DNA of 64,000 bases from JAVBNH01 sp031551635 (GCA_031551635.1 JAVBNH010000019.1:68948-132947), one strand, 5' to 3'; positions 16,940 through 25,755 are shown, counted from the first letter of the stretch. Numbers and translations are program-made. Notes: generated from the letters alone by a model not told the origin.

Positions 16940-18250
16940 ATGTCCTTTGAAAAATTTCGGGAGGGAACCCTTGAGGAGACCATGAAAAAAATCAAAGAGC
17001 TGTCCCTTTCAATTCCTCTTTCCCGCAATACCGATGTTCTAAAAGAAGAACTGCAAATAGGCGGAAAAACGGTGAAAAACCGCCTTGCTATACAGCCAAT
17101 GGAGGGCTGTGACGGCACTCAAGACGGTAAGCCGGATATACTGACTAAGCGCCGCTACGACCGTTTCGCGAGAGGCGGCGCGGGGCTTATTTGGTTTGAG
17201 GCGACCGCCGTCGCGCAGGACGGCAGGGCAAACAGCCGCCAGCTGCTGATAAACAAAAGCAATCTTGATTCCTTCAGAGAAATTGTAAACGACATAAAGG
17301 CAACTGCGCTCCTGGAAAACGGTTTTGAGCCTCTGCTGATATTGCAAGCGACACATTCTGGGCGTTACTCGCGGCCTTTCGGAGAGCCTGAGCCGCTTAT
17401 CGCCCGCCACAACCCTTTTTTTGAAAAGGACAAGCCGCTCAGTGACACTTGCATTGTCAGCGACGACAGGCTGAAACGGCTTGAGGAGGAATACAGCGAG
17501 GCGGCGGCTCTCGCACAGTCATCAGGCTTTGACGGGATTGACGTCAAGGCGTGCCACGGCTACCTGAATAACGAGCTGTTCTCCTCATTTGACCGCGCAG
17601 GTGAATATGGCGGTAGCTTCGAGAACCGCACAAGATTTTTCATCAACGCTTTAAAGGCGGCGCAGGCTAATACCGCCCGGGATTTCATAGTGACCTCGCG
17701 CATGAATATTTATGACGGCTTCCCTTACCCCTTTGGCTTCGGCATGGCACAGGAGGGTCTCGGAATGAATCCCACTGAGCCGCTCAAGCTTATCGATATT
17801 ATTCATAATAAACTCGGTATAAATTTCCTCAATATAACGATGGGCAACCCCTACGAGAACCCGCATGTTAACCGTCCCTTTGACACAGGTTTTTATGCCC
17901 CGCCGGAGAGCCCATTAGCGGGACTTGAGCGAATGTACAGCGGCACAAAAACCGTTGCAGAAACCTTCAAAAACCTCCGTATTATGAGCTCGGCGCTTTC
18001 ATATTTAAGAGAATTTTCCGTAAACCTTGCCGCAGGCGCGATTAATGAAGGCATCTGCGACCTCGCGGGCTTCGGAAGGCTTGCATTCGCCTATCCCGAT
18101 TTCGCGAATGACATATTAAAAAACGGTAAGTTAAAAAAGAATAAATGCTGCATTACCTGCGGGAAATGCTCTGAGCTGATGAGGGCGAAAAGCACGGCAG
18201 GCTGTGTCGTGCGTGACAACGAGTACCAAAATATTTATCGGAATCTATAG
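16940..18250 (+). CDS. NADH:flavin oxidoreductase (Old Yellow Enzyme family) with C-terminal cysteine cluster
   Basis: 436 residues. An FMN-binding TIM barrel: NRLAIQPMEGCDG, ILQATHSGRYSRP (active-site His-Ser-Gly) and GFDGIDVKACHGYLNNELFSS are characteristic. The C-terminus has Cys404, Cys407, Cys410 and Cys422 (CITCGKC then C after 11 residues), a [4Fe-4S] pattern seen in the dienoyl-CoA reductase branch, but the flavin/NADPH domains of those larger enzymes are missing. AGGAGG lies 9 bp upstream of the ATG. It heads a three-gene redox cluster with an SDR and a flavoprotein, which may supply reducing power. Substrate unknown, probably an enone or a plant-derived ring. Confidence 0.92.
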   Translation: MSFEKFREGTLEETMKKIKELSLSIPLSRNTDVLKEELQIGGKTVKNRLAIQPMEGCDGTQDGKPDILTKRRYDRFARGGAGLIWFEATAVAQDGRANSRQLLINKSNLDSFREIVNDIKATALLENGFEPLLILQATHSGRYSRPFGEPEPLIARHNPFFEKDKPLSDTCIVSDDRLKRLEEEYSEAAALAQSSGFDGIDVKACHGYLNNELFSSFDRAGEYGGSFENRTRFFINALKAAQANTARDFIVTSRMNIYDGFPYPFGFGMAQEGLGMNPTEPLKLIDIIHNKLGINFLNITMGNPYENPHVNRPFDTGFYAPPESPLAGLERMYSGTKTVAETFKNLRIMSSALSYLREFSVNLAAGAINEGICDLAGFGRLAFAYPDFANDILKNGKLKKNKCCITCGKCSELMRAKSTAGCVVRDNEYQNIYRNL

Positions 18251-18278
18251 ATTTTCACCGAAAGGATTTGAAGCTCCA

Positions 18279-19049
18279 ATGAATAAAATCGCTCTGATTA
18301 CGGGCTCGCGCAGGGGAATCGGTCTTGCGGCGGCTAAGGCTCTCGCCCGCGAAGGCTATCATGTCATAGTCTCAGCGGCAAGCAGCGCGGCTGACTCGAT
18401 TGAGGCAATGAAATATTTTTCCGAAAGCGCCTTAAGCGCTGAATACATAAAATGCGATATTTCACTCGCGGCGGACAGAGAGAGGATTTTTGATTACATA
18501 AAAGAAAAATACGGCAGGCTCGACCTCCTTGTAAACAACGCTGGGGTAGCTCCTGCTGAGCGGCTTGATATACTCGAAACAACTGAAGAGAGCTTCTCAA
18601 GGCTGATGAATATTAACCTCAAGGGTACTTTTTTTATGTCGCAGGCGGCGGCAAAGCTGATGCTCGAATGCAAAAAAAATCTCGCTGAATACAGTCCGCG
18701 AATAATCAATATTTCCTCGATTTCCGCTTATACTTCCTCGGTAAACAGGGGCGAATACTGCATTTCAAAAGCGGGAATCTCAATGACTACCGCGCTTTTC
18801 GCCGACCGTCTCGCCGGGGAGGGTATACCTGTTTTTGAAGTGCGTCCGGGCATAATTGAAACCGATATGACTGCGGCTGTGCATGAAAAATATGAGGAAC
18901 TGATTATAAACGGGCTTACACCGATTAAACGCTTCGGCAAGCCGGAGGATGTCGCGGACTGCATTCTCGCACTTTCGGGCGGACTTCTCGATTTCGCGAC
19001 CGGTCAGGTAATAAATGCCGACGGCGGGTTTCATATAAGGAGACTTTAA
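18279..19049 (+). CDS. Short-chain dehydrogenase/reductase
   Basis: 256 residues, a typical classical SDR. Cofactor loop TGSRRGIG (residues 8-15), LVNNAG, catalytic Ser in INISSIS and YCISK as the YxxxK pair, then the RPG motif VRPGIIETDMT and a C-terminal ATGQVINADGG. Probably an NAD(P)-dependent 3-oxoacyl or sugar/polyol alcohol dehydrogenase. The ATG at 18279 follows AAAGGA; an upstream frame extends into the OYE gene and is not used. Encoded 28 bp after the OYE gene and likely co-transcribed. Confidence 0.93.
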   Translation: MNKIALITGSRRGIGLAAAKALAREGYHVIVSAASSAADSIEAMKYFSESALSAEYIKCDISLAADRERIFDYIKEKYGRLDLLVNNAGVAPAERLDILETTEESFSRLMNINLKGTFFMSQAAAKLMLECKKNLAEYSPRIINISSISAYTSSVNRGEYCISKAGISMTTALFADRLAGEGIPVFEVRPGIIETDMTAAVHEKYEELIINGLTPIKRFGKPEDVADCILALSGGLLDFATGQVINADGGFHIRRL

Positions 19050-19083
19050 ATTAATACATAATTCATAATTTGGGAGTTGATGT

Positions 19084-20871
19084 ATTATTCGAACATATTC
19101 ATATGATACTGTAGTAATCGGTTCAGGTGCGGCGGCTTTTAACGCTGCTGACACTTTGCTTGCGCTAGGCGAAAAAAATACTGCATTGATAACCGACTCG
19201 CTACATGGCGGAACCTCGCGCAACGCGGGCAGCGACAAACAGACCTATTATAAGCTGTCTCTGTCAGGTGACAAGCCTGACAGTGTCGGTGCGCTTGCCG
19301 ATACACTCTACAGCGGCGGAGGTGTTCACGGCGACATTGCCCTTGCCGAAGCCGCCGGAAGCGCGAAATGCTTTTATAAACTCGTCAGCTTGGGTGTCAC
19401 CTTCCCCTGCAATGAATTCGGTGAATATGTTTCTTATCAGACCGACCACGACCTATTTTCCCGCGCGACCTCAGCCGGTCCGCTGACTTCGAAAATGATG
19501 ACGGAAGCCCTTGAAAATTCAGCGGTATCAAGGGGTTTGAAGGTTTTTGACGGCTTTCTCGCGGTGAAGCTTATTGTAAAAGATAATTTTTCTCAAGGGG
19601 TTATCGCACTTGATTTGGAACACGGAGATTTTGTTTTATTTCTCTCACAAAACATTATCCTCTGCACCGGTGGACCCGCCGGAATTTATCAGGATACTGT
19701 TTATCCGGAGGGACATCACGGCATGAGCAGTCTCGCCATTGAAGCGGGCGCACGCATGAGCAATCTCTGCGAATGGCAATACGGGCTTGCCAGCACGAAA
19801 TTCCGCTGGAATGTTTCCGGCACCTATCAACAGGTATTGCCGCGATATGTTTCGATAGACAATTCCGGCAGGGAACGCGAATTTCTCAGCGACTTTTATA
19901 AAAAACCTGCTGAAGCACTCGAAATGGTTTTTTTAAAGGGCTATCAGTGGCCTTACGATATGAAAAAGCGCGGAGGCTCCTCAAAAATCGATGAGCTTGT
20001 TCATGAGGAAATTTTGAAAGGAAATAAAGTTTATCTCGATTATAGAACTGACCCGGCGGGCTTGGATTTTTCGGCGCTGAGTGACGCTCCTTACAACTAT
20101 CTCAAAAACTCTGACGCGCTTCTCGGCGACCCTATTGAACGCCTTATAAAAATGAACCAGAAGGCGTATGAGCTGTATAAATCTCACGGGATTGACCTTA
20201 AAAATGAGATGCTGGAAATTGCCGTCTGCGCACAGCACAACAACGGCGGGGCTGAGGTCAACAGCAACTGGCAGACAAGCGTCGGCGGACTGTACGCGGC
20301 AGGTGAAGCCGCCGGAACCTTCGGCATTTACCGTCCGGGAGGCAGCGCGTTGAATTCGGGACAAGTCGGCTCTATGAGAGCGGCACAGGATATTCATGAG
20401 AAGAAAATAAAAATTGAGCCTGACAGGGATTTTGCCATTCTCGAAGCGAAAAAATTTATAGAATACGCGCAGACTCTTCCGGATTTTGAAGAAATCGGGG
20501 AGCAAAGGGAAAAAATGAGCAAATATGCCGCTCAATTCAGGGATACAGAAAAAATGGAAGAAATAAAAACAGAGGCTGAAAATCTTTTAAAAAGCCCTGC
20601 GGCAAATACCACTGTCCCTCTCGAACAGAAACTTAGAAACAGGGACGCTCTGATTACTCAGTGCGCTGTTCTCTCCTCCATGCTTTTTGCCGCTGAAAAC
20701 TTTGCAAGCCGCGGAGGCTCAAGGGTTACCGGCTCTCATGCAACTGCTGACGGCAATTCATTTGTCATAACAACCGTATATAACAAGGGATATATTTCCT
20801 TCTGTGAAAAATGCAGACCGATTCCCGATAGAGAGCTTTGGTTTGAAAAAGTTTACAACACTGATAAATAA
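19084..20871 (+). CDS. FAD-dependent oxidoreductase (fumarate-reductase-like flavoprotein), start codon ATT
   Basis: About 595 residues. The N-terminus YDTVVIGSGAAAFNAAD is the FAD-binding Rossmann motif, followed by GTSRNAGSDKQTYYKLS. Later segments include LCTGGPAGIYQDTVYP, AQHNNGGAEVNSNWQTSVGG and GLYAAGEAAGTFGIYRPGGSALNSGQ, the second FAD region of the fumarate reductase/succinate dehydrogenase flavoprotein group. No ATG, GTG or TTG in this frame lies upstream of the Rossmann motif. The frame opens after TGA at 19078-19080, and GGGAG at 19072-19076 points to ATT at 19084 (giving MIRTYSYDT). The first canonical in-frame start (TTG 19156) would delete the FAD motif. Either a rare AUU start or a mutated/frameshifted start. 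Confidence 0.88.
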   Translation: MIRTYSYDTVVIGSGAAAFNAADTLLALGEKNTALITDSLHGGTSRNAGSDKQTYYKLSLSGDKPDSVGALADTLYSGGGVHGDIALAEAAGSAKCFYKLVSLGVTFPCNEFGEYVSYQTDHDLFSRATSAGPLTSKMMTEALENSAVSRGLKVFDGFLAVKLIVKDNFSQGVIALDLEHGDFVLFLSQNIILCTGGPAGIYQDTVYPEGHHGMSSLAIEAGARMSNLCEWQYGLASTKFRWNVSGTYQQVLPRYVSIDNSGREREFLSDFYKKPAEALEMVFLKGYQWPYDMKKRGGSSKIDELVHEEILKGNKVYLDYRTDPAGLDFSALSDAPYNYLKNSDALLGDPIERLIKMNQKAYELYKSHGIDLKNEMLEIAVCAQHNNGGAEVNSNWQTSVGGLYAAGEAAGTFGIYRPGGSALNSGQVGSMRAAQDIHEKKIKIEPDRDFAILEAKKFIEYAQTLPDFEEIGEQREKMSKYAAQFRDTEKMEEIKTEAENLLKSPAANTTVPLEQKLRNRDALITQCAVLSSMLFAAENFASRGGSRVTGSHATADGNSFVITTVYNKGYISFCEKCRPIPDRELWFEKVYNTDK

Positions 20872-20944
20872 TACCGAAAACCGCTTTACTTTTAACTTTT
20901 TTTTGATATAATTATAATGTTATAAACATATTGGAGGAAGAAGT

Positions 20945-22615
20945 ATGAGAAATAATGTTAAAAGAATTATTGCCATAATTCTTGTTATGCTTTTCGCATT
21001 AAGCGCGAATATTATTGGCATAAAAGCGCTTACAGTCTACAGTGAACCGACACCTGAGAGCGGTATATCCGCAACCTACAAACAGGGGCGTGTAAAAGCG
21101 AATATCCTGGGCTTTGTCGTGCAGAAGCTCGCCTCGGCAATAGTTTCGATTCTGCCTGACCCCGATTGGCCTGATAAGGCTGACTATAAGCTTGACACCA
21201 CCTTCAAGGGCAATGGCGGCGACTTCAACGAGGAGCCGACTGCCGCGAAATGGAAGGCGGGCTACTCAGCAAGGAGTATTTTACCGCCAGATATAACTAA
21301 CGGCAGCTATGTCTCTGCCGGCTATTTCGGCAATTTCCCGAATTCACCCATAACAGGCGTTGAAAATGACCAGAGGGTCAGAGTTGTCGCTCTCGACGCG
21401 GGCGACGGCGTGGCATTGTTTATCACCTGCGACGCCTACGGCTATTCCTCAACCAATGTCAAGCTGCTGCGTGAATACATAGCGGACAGCGTCGCCGGGA
21501 AAAATGTTATCAGCATCAACTTTTCCTCCTCGCATGCTCATTGCCTTGCCGATGTGCACGGGCTGGGCGTAAACCTCGCCGATGTACTTAAAGAGAATGT
21601 AAAGAGTATTTTTACACGGAATAATCCCGCTATCGAAAACCTGAACCCGAAGCTTATGCAGAGCCTTTTTGACAACGCAAAGCTCGCTGTAGAGGAAGCT
21701 CTTGCCGACCTGCGTGAGGGCGGTCTGTCTTATGCCGCAATCAACGCGAAGGATATAATCGGCGACAAGCAGCTCCCGATAGCCTATGACCCGAACATCA
21801 ACCTCATAAAATTTGTTCCGGACGACGGCACTCCTGACATCTGGCTGTTTAATGTCGGCTGCCACCCGACGATTTACCCCTCCGGCGACCCGGTCATTAG
21901 CTATGACTATCCCGGCACTGTGGCGCAGTTCGCGCTCGAACAGTGCGATGGCGCGAGAGTTGCCTTTTTCCAGGGTGCGGAGTGCTCTATAACAAGAAAA
22001 GCGCCGCCTCTGCCCGAGGGCACTCCCGAAACGAAAAGCGCGGGAGTTAACCACTACGCCCAGCTGCTTCTTGACAGGGTAAAGGCTGCTGACGCCTCGC
22101 AGTTCACCGCGCTCGAGCCTATTCTTAACATCACAAGCAAGGAAATTTTCCTGCCGATGGAAAATCCGATTATGTGGATAGGCTGCACTCTGAAGATGAT
22201 TAACAACCCCTGCCTGATGACAAACGGCAAGGTTGAGGACAGTGAAATCGTAACCGAAATCGGCTTTTGCGAGCTTGGAAAATCCCTTGTTATTATGCTG
22301 CTGCCGGGCGAATTTTCGGCGGAAATAATCTGGGGAGGGGCTCAGCAAAAGGAGCTCTCGTGGAATAACAGCGAATGGAAATATGCCCCTCTCGCCGACA
22401 GCTTCGGCGGCAAGAAGGTTATCTGCTTCGGTCTCACAAACGACCAGATAGGCTACGTCATACCCGACAACGACTTTGCAGGCCCCTTAGCCGACTCCTT
22501 CAAAAAGGAAATCGGCGACAACAACAAACACTATGAGGAGCTGCTCTCACTAGGCAGACACTCGGCGTCTTTGCTGGTTGAGGAATATATTAAACTGATT
22601 GACGCAGCAAAATAA
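20945..22615 (+). CDS. Secreted neutral/alkaline ceramidase-like protein
   Basis: 556 residues. A signal peptide covers about residues 1-28. The body matches the N-terminal domain of neutral ceramidases: KAGYSARSILPPDI, RVRVVALDAGDGVALFITCDAYG, SINFSSSHAHCLADVHGLG (the zinc-binding His-x-His pair) and FNVGCHPTIYPSGDP. The C-terminal part includes LLPGEFSAEIIWGG and FGLTNDQIGYVIPDNDF, also family phrases. The reaction in the family is amide hydrolysis of N-acyl sphingosine, but bacterial homologues of this short type may cleave other lipids or amides. TATAAT at 20913-20918 and GGAGGAAG at 20933-20940 mark its own transcription unit. Confidence 0.82.
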   Translation: MRNNVKRIIAIILVMLFALSANIIGIKALTVYSEPTPESGISATYKQGRVKANILGFVVQKLASAIVSILPDPDWPDKADYKLDTTFKGNGGDFNEEPTAAKWKAGYSARSILPPDITNGSYVSAGYFGNFPNSPITGVENDQRVRVVALDAGDGVALFITCDAYGYSSTNVKLLREYIADSVAGKNVISINFSSSHAHCLADVHGLGVNLADVLKENVKSIFTRNNPAIENLNPKLMQSLFDNAKLAVEEALADLREGGLSYAAINAKDIIGDKQLPIAYDPNINLIKFVPDDGTPDIWLFNVGCHPTIYPSGDPVISYDYPGTVAQFALEQCDGARVAFFQGAECSITRKAPPLPEGTPETKSAGVNHYAQLLLDRVKAADASQFTALEPILNITSKEIFLPMENPIMWIGCTLKMINNPCLMTNGKVEDSEIVTEIGFCELGKSLVIMLLPGEFSAEIIWGGAQQKELSWNNSEWKYAPLADSFGGKKVICFGLTNDQIGYVIPDNDFAGPLADSFKKEIGDNNKHYEELLSLGRHSASLLVEEYIKLIDAAK

Positions 22616-22631
22616 AAACACATATTGAACA

Positions 22632-22667
22632 GACAGCGGTAAATTAATTACCGCTGTCACTTTTTTT
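22632..22667 (+). terminator. Terminator of the ceramidase-like gene
   Basis: Stem GACAGCGGTAA (22632-22642) with TTACCGCTGTC (22648-22658), then ACTTTTTTTATA. It lies between convergent genes. Confidence 0.88.
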
Positions 22668-22672
22668 ATATT

Positions 22673-23563
22673 TTATTTCTGATAAATCTTCACACTGTCA
22701 ATGACAAATTCGGTTGAGAAGCCGATTTCTTCTTTGACCTCAGATGGAAGCTCGAGGGAAATAATTCCGTACTCGGGAGCTGCCGACACGCCCTTTTCAA
22801 AGCTCGAGCGGGTCGCTTCAACGCCGTTTACATAGAAAATATACTCTTCCTCAGTCCATAAAAGCCCGAATTTATTGTTTTCCTTGTATATATTTTTGCC
22901 GTTGAATTTGCCGAGATTCGCGGAATGAAGCCCGTCGCCGTAGCCGCCGATATGAACATTCATTGAAACAGCGTCTCGCCACGGAAGAAAATCATCATAA
23001 CAGAACGCCTCAAAAATATCCACCTCGCTGCCTCCGAGACCGCCGTTTGAGGCCTCCGCCGACTCCATACCTCTCGAATTGAGCCACCATGCGCTCCAGA
23101 AGCCGCCGCCGCGCGAGCACACACAGGTCATCTCATGATAACCGTAGGTAAACTCATCGACAGTGCGAACCATTCCCGAATACCAGCCCTTGCCGAACTG
23201 CCCTTCCTCGAGATATTCGGCTTTTAAAATCAGCTTGCCGTCCTCGACACGAACCTGGTCTGGGTGCATAAAGCCGCCTGAACGCTTACCTGTCGCGCGA
23301 TATTCCCATTTTGCGAGATCCAGCTCGTCATCATCAAAATTGTCCTCAAAAACAATTTCGTATCCGCTCAAATCGAGCGCGGGTCCGATAGGAGTTCTAG
23401 GCGCGTCAAAGAGCGCGCAGCCAAGCGCCTCAACTATCGCGAGAAGCAGAATACCCATTCTCTGAAGGCTCACGCCGCTTAAAAGCTCCTTAAAAATATC
23501 TCCGATACTGTATAAAGCTTCGAGCTGACGAGGTGCGAAAATCATTTCCAGTAATGCCTGCAT
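22673..23563 (-). CDS. Glycoside hydrolase family 16 enzyme
   Basis: 296 residues from the ATG preceded by AAAGGAGG; upstream codons in the same frame are non-coding. The beta-jelly-roll of GH16 spans about 70-296: YEIVFEDNFDDDELDLAKW at the start, YHEMTCVCSRGGGFWSAWWL in the middle, and the catalytic motif GSEVDIFEAF, where the two Glu and the Asp fit ExDxxE. Family members cleave beta-1,3 or mixed-linkage glucans and related polymers by a retaining mechanism. The N-terminal 70 residues contain a weak hydrophobic helix rather than a clear signal peptide, so export is uncertain. Confidence 0.9.
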   Translation of the reverse strand: MQALLEMIFAPRQLEALYSIGDIFKELLSGVSLQRMGILLLAIVEALGCALFDAPRTPIGPALDLSGYEIVFEDNFDDDELDLAKWEYRATGKRSGGFMHPDQVRVEDGKLILKAEYLEEGQFGKGWYSGMVRTVDEFTYGYHEMTCVCSRGGGFWSAWWLNSRGMESAEASNGGLGGSEVDIFEAFCYDDFLPWRDAVSMNVHIGGYGDGLHSANLGKFNGKNIYKENNKFGLLWTEEEYIFYVNGVEATRSSFEKGVSAAPEYGIISLELPSEVKEEIGFSTEFVIDSVKIYQK

Positions 23564-23721
23564 AAATATTCCTCCTTTTGTTTTTAATCCAATTTTTTTT
23601 CCAAATAATGCAAAAATTGAATCTCTTGGAAAATATTGTAACATATTAAACAATAAAATGAAACAATATTTTAAAAATTTATTATATTTCTTCGCATTCT
23701 CTTTTTTTTGACAATGCACTG

Positions 23722-23730
23722 TGCTATAAT
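23722..23730 (+). promoter_or_regulatory. Extended -10 promoter element for the alpha/beta hydrolase gene
   Basis: TGCTATAAT at 23722-23730, 47 bp before the start. TTGACA at 23708-23713 is only 11 bp away, too close to be its -35. Confidence 0.5.
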
Positions 23731-23777
23731 CGTGCATACTTTGATAATTGGATAAAGACATGTAGGCGGTATTGTAT

Positions 23778-24674
23778 ATGAAAAGCTTTACAAAAAGACT
23801 ACTCAAACGCCTGGGGTATATTCAGCGTAGCTATGAGCAGGTGCGAAGGGAGCAGACCTCTTACGGCGGTGTTGACTACAACGCCTACGATTTGCTCGCA
23901 AAGGAGCAATTTGTAATAAATTCCCATGGCACCGACATAAAATGTGAATATATACCTCCCATTCCCGCGTTCGGCGCGGCGATGAAGCCGAAATGCGTCA
24001 TACATATCCACGGTCTCACCCAAAACCGGCTGATTTCAGTCAGGTTCATGGCTGTATTCCGCCGTCTGGGCTACGCCTCGGTGATTTATGACCAGCGCGG
24101 CTTCGGTGAGAGCGGCGGCTTTTGCACACTTGGTTTTTACGAACGGCATGATGCGGCTGAAATTGTAAAATATGTGCGCGGGAAGCTCGGTGAGGATTGT
24201 ATCATTGGCTTTCACGGTGAATCTTTGGGCGCAATTACCCTGCTCTCGGCTCTTTCCCTGAGTGACAACATCGCTTTCGCGGTTGAAGACAGCGCCGGAA
24301 CCAGTGTCTACAGTATGTTCCGAAGACGCTTTCATTTGCCGCCGTTTCCGCTTCTTTCGGCTGTTAATCTTTACATCAGGCGCAAATTCGGTGTTGACCT
24401 CAGGACAGTGAGACCGATAGATGCCGTAAGAAACACTGATACACCGATTTTATTCCTTCACGGAAATAAAGATACAGAAATACCGGTGGAAGAATGTCCT
24501 GACCTATATGCGGCGGCGAAAAATCCGCTATCAAAAATGTATATTTTTGATGCCTGCGCTCACTGCGAGGCTCATGCGAAATACACCGAAGAATATGAAA
24601 AGAATATCACCGATTTTGTCAAAGAAGCAGAAAATAATTTGAATCTATATTATACGGAGGAAGAATATGTATAA
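23778..24674 (+). CDS. Alpha/beta hydrolase
   Basis: 298 residues. The oxyanion strand is IHIHGLTQNRL, the nucleophile elbow is GFHGESLGA (GxSxG), the acid is in FLHGNKDTEIPVEE and the catalytic His is in ACAHCEAHAKY. This is a cytosolic serine hydrolase of the dienelactone hydrolase or acyl-esterase type. The ATG at 23778 follows AGGCGG. It overlaps the lipoprotein gene by 8 bp, so the two are co-translated. Divergent from the GH16 gene across a 214-bp gap. Confidence 0.88.
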   Translation: MKSFTKRLLKRLGYIQRSYEQVRREQTSYGGVDYNAYDLLAKEQFVINSHGTDIKCEYIPPIPAFGAAMKPKCVIHIHGLTQNRLISVRFMAVFRRLGYASVIYDQRGFGESGGFCTLGFYERHDAAEIVKYVRGKLGEDCIIGFHGESLGAITLLSALSLSDNIAFAVEDSAGTSVYSMFRRRFHLPPFPLLSAVNLYIRRKFGVDLRTVRPIDAVRNTDTPILFLHGNKDTEIPVEECPDLYAAAKNPLSKMYIFDACAHCEAHAKYTEEYEKNITDFVKEAENNLNLYYTEEEYV

Positions 24675-25554
24675 TTTAACAAAAAAAACAGCGAAAATCC
24701 TTTCCCTTGCACTCATCGGAGCCTTGAGCCTGACCGCTTGCACGAATAACGGCGGGACAGAAACAACTGTGCCGGAAACCACCGCCGCGACGACTGCTCA
24801 GGAGACGACAATCTCTCAGACAACTACAACCGCAGTCGAATCCACCACCGCCGCCTCCTCAACCACTGCTGTGGCAACAACTACTGCGGCTCCGACGACA
24901 CAACCATCAGACACAAACAAGCCAACCGATAAGGTGGGAATAATCGCTTTATATAACAGTGCTATACAAAACACTCCCAATCTCAAACGTGTCGCCTTCA
25001 AGCGCGTTCTTGATTTGTGCGAAATCAACGCGGGCTTCCTCACCGGCAATAAAGGCATGAGCCTGCTTGAGGATTCAAACGTCCTTGCAGTAGGAAATAT
25101 TGAGGAAAACGACCCGATTGCGAGCAATCTCGCCCCGATTACAGACGCGGACGTCAAGGACGCGACAAGCACTGTCGAGGGTAACACAACAACCTTGAAA
25201 ATCCTCCTGAACCCGAAGAATAATATAAATAACGTTACACCAGGGCTTTCGGGATACACCAGCACAGTTGACGTTGAGCAGCTCGCGAAGCTTATAGAGG
25301 ATACTGCAAATTCAGTCGCGGGGGATGTCATAAAGGCTATATCTGTTGACAGGCAGACAGCACAGTTTGAGCTGAAGGACGGAATAATCGAGCTGAAAAT
25401 CGACAACACAAGCGGCAAAATCATTTCCGCGACAATGACCGGTCACGAGCAGGCGCTCGGTAAAGCGACGGTTACAACAGTCGCGATTATCAAAATCAAC
25501 GCGACGGCGACAATCGGCTGCACGCTTAGCTCGAGCTACGAAGCTAGATCCTAG
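24667..25554 (+). CDS. Lipoprotein with Thr-rich linker
   Basis: 295 residues. A lipobox (LSLTAC, Cys25) follows a lysine-rich N-terminus and hydrophobic core, so the mature protein is lipid-anchored outside the membrane. A Thr/Glu/Ala/Ser linker (to about residue 90) leads into a 200-residue domain that is not recognised (two strand-helix repeats, for example DVEQLAKLIEDTANSVAGDV and QFELKDGIIELKID). The last codons (GAA GCT AGA TCC TAG) are the first units of a heptanucleotide array, so the original C-terminus has probably been replaced or truncated. Confidence 0.82.
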   Translation: MYNLTKKTAKILSLALIGALSLTACTNNGGTETTVPETTAATTAQETTISQTTTTAVESTTAASSTTAVATTTAAPTTQPSDTNKPTDKVGIIALYNSAIQNTPNLKRVAFKRVLDLCEINAGFLTGNKGMSLLEDSNVLAVGNIEENDPIASNLAPITDADVKDATSTVEGNTTTLKILLNPKNNINNVTPGLSGYTSTVDVEQLAKLIEDTANSVAGDVIKAISVDRQTAQFELKDGIIELKIDNTSGKIISATMTGHEQALGKATVTTVAIIKINATATIGCTLSSSYEARS

Positions 25555-25704
25555 ATGCTAGATACTAGATGCTAGATACTAGATGCTAGATACTAGATGC
25601 TAGATGCTAGATGCTAGATGCTAGATGCTAGATGCTAGATGCTAGATGCTAGATGCTAGATGATAGATGCTAGATGATAGATGCTAGATGCTAGATGCTA
25701 GATG
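25548..25704 (+). repeat. Heptanucleotide tandem array (CTAGATG units)
   Basis: About 22 head-to-tail units of CTAGATG/CTAGATA. It is the longest such array in the window and supplies the stop codon of the lipoprotein gene at its left end. Confidence 0.95.
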
Positions 25705-25715
25705 CCGATGCAGTC

Positions 25716-25755
25716 AGACCTCCGTTTGAGTTAATCAAGCGGAGGTCTTTTTTTT
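25716..25755 (+). terminator. Terminator after the lipoprotein gene
   Basis: AGACCTCCGTTTGA (25716-25729) pairs with TCAAGCGGAGGTCT (25735-25748; one G-T pair), followed by eight T. It overlaps the stop codon of the convergent ABC gene. Confidence 0.92.

Noticed and set aside
21449..22348. 299-codon open frame antisense to the ceramidase-like gene
   Set aside because: The sense strand has clear family motifs. The antisense frame has low-quality composition and no ribosome site; similar long antisense frames occur over other GC-richer genes (19981-20535, 24816-25424, 61438-62058, 62892-63545).
23708..23730. TTGACA and TATAAT upstream of the alpha/beta hydrolase as a full promoter
   Set aside because: The spacing is only 11 bp; only the extended -10 is kept.
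25548..25704. Possible CRISPR array
   Set aside because: The unit is 7 bp with no spacers and there are no cas genes nearby.
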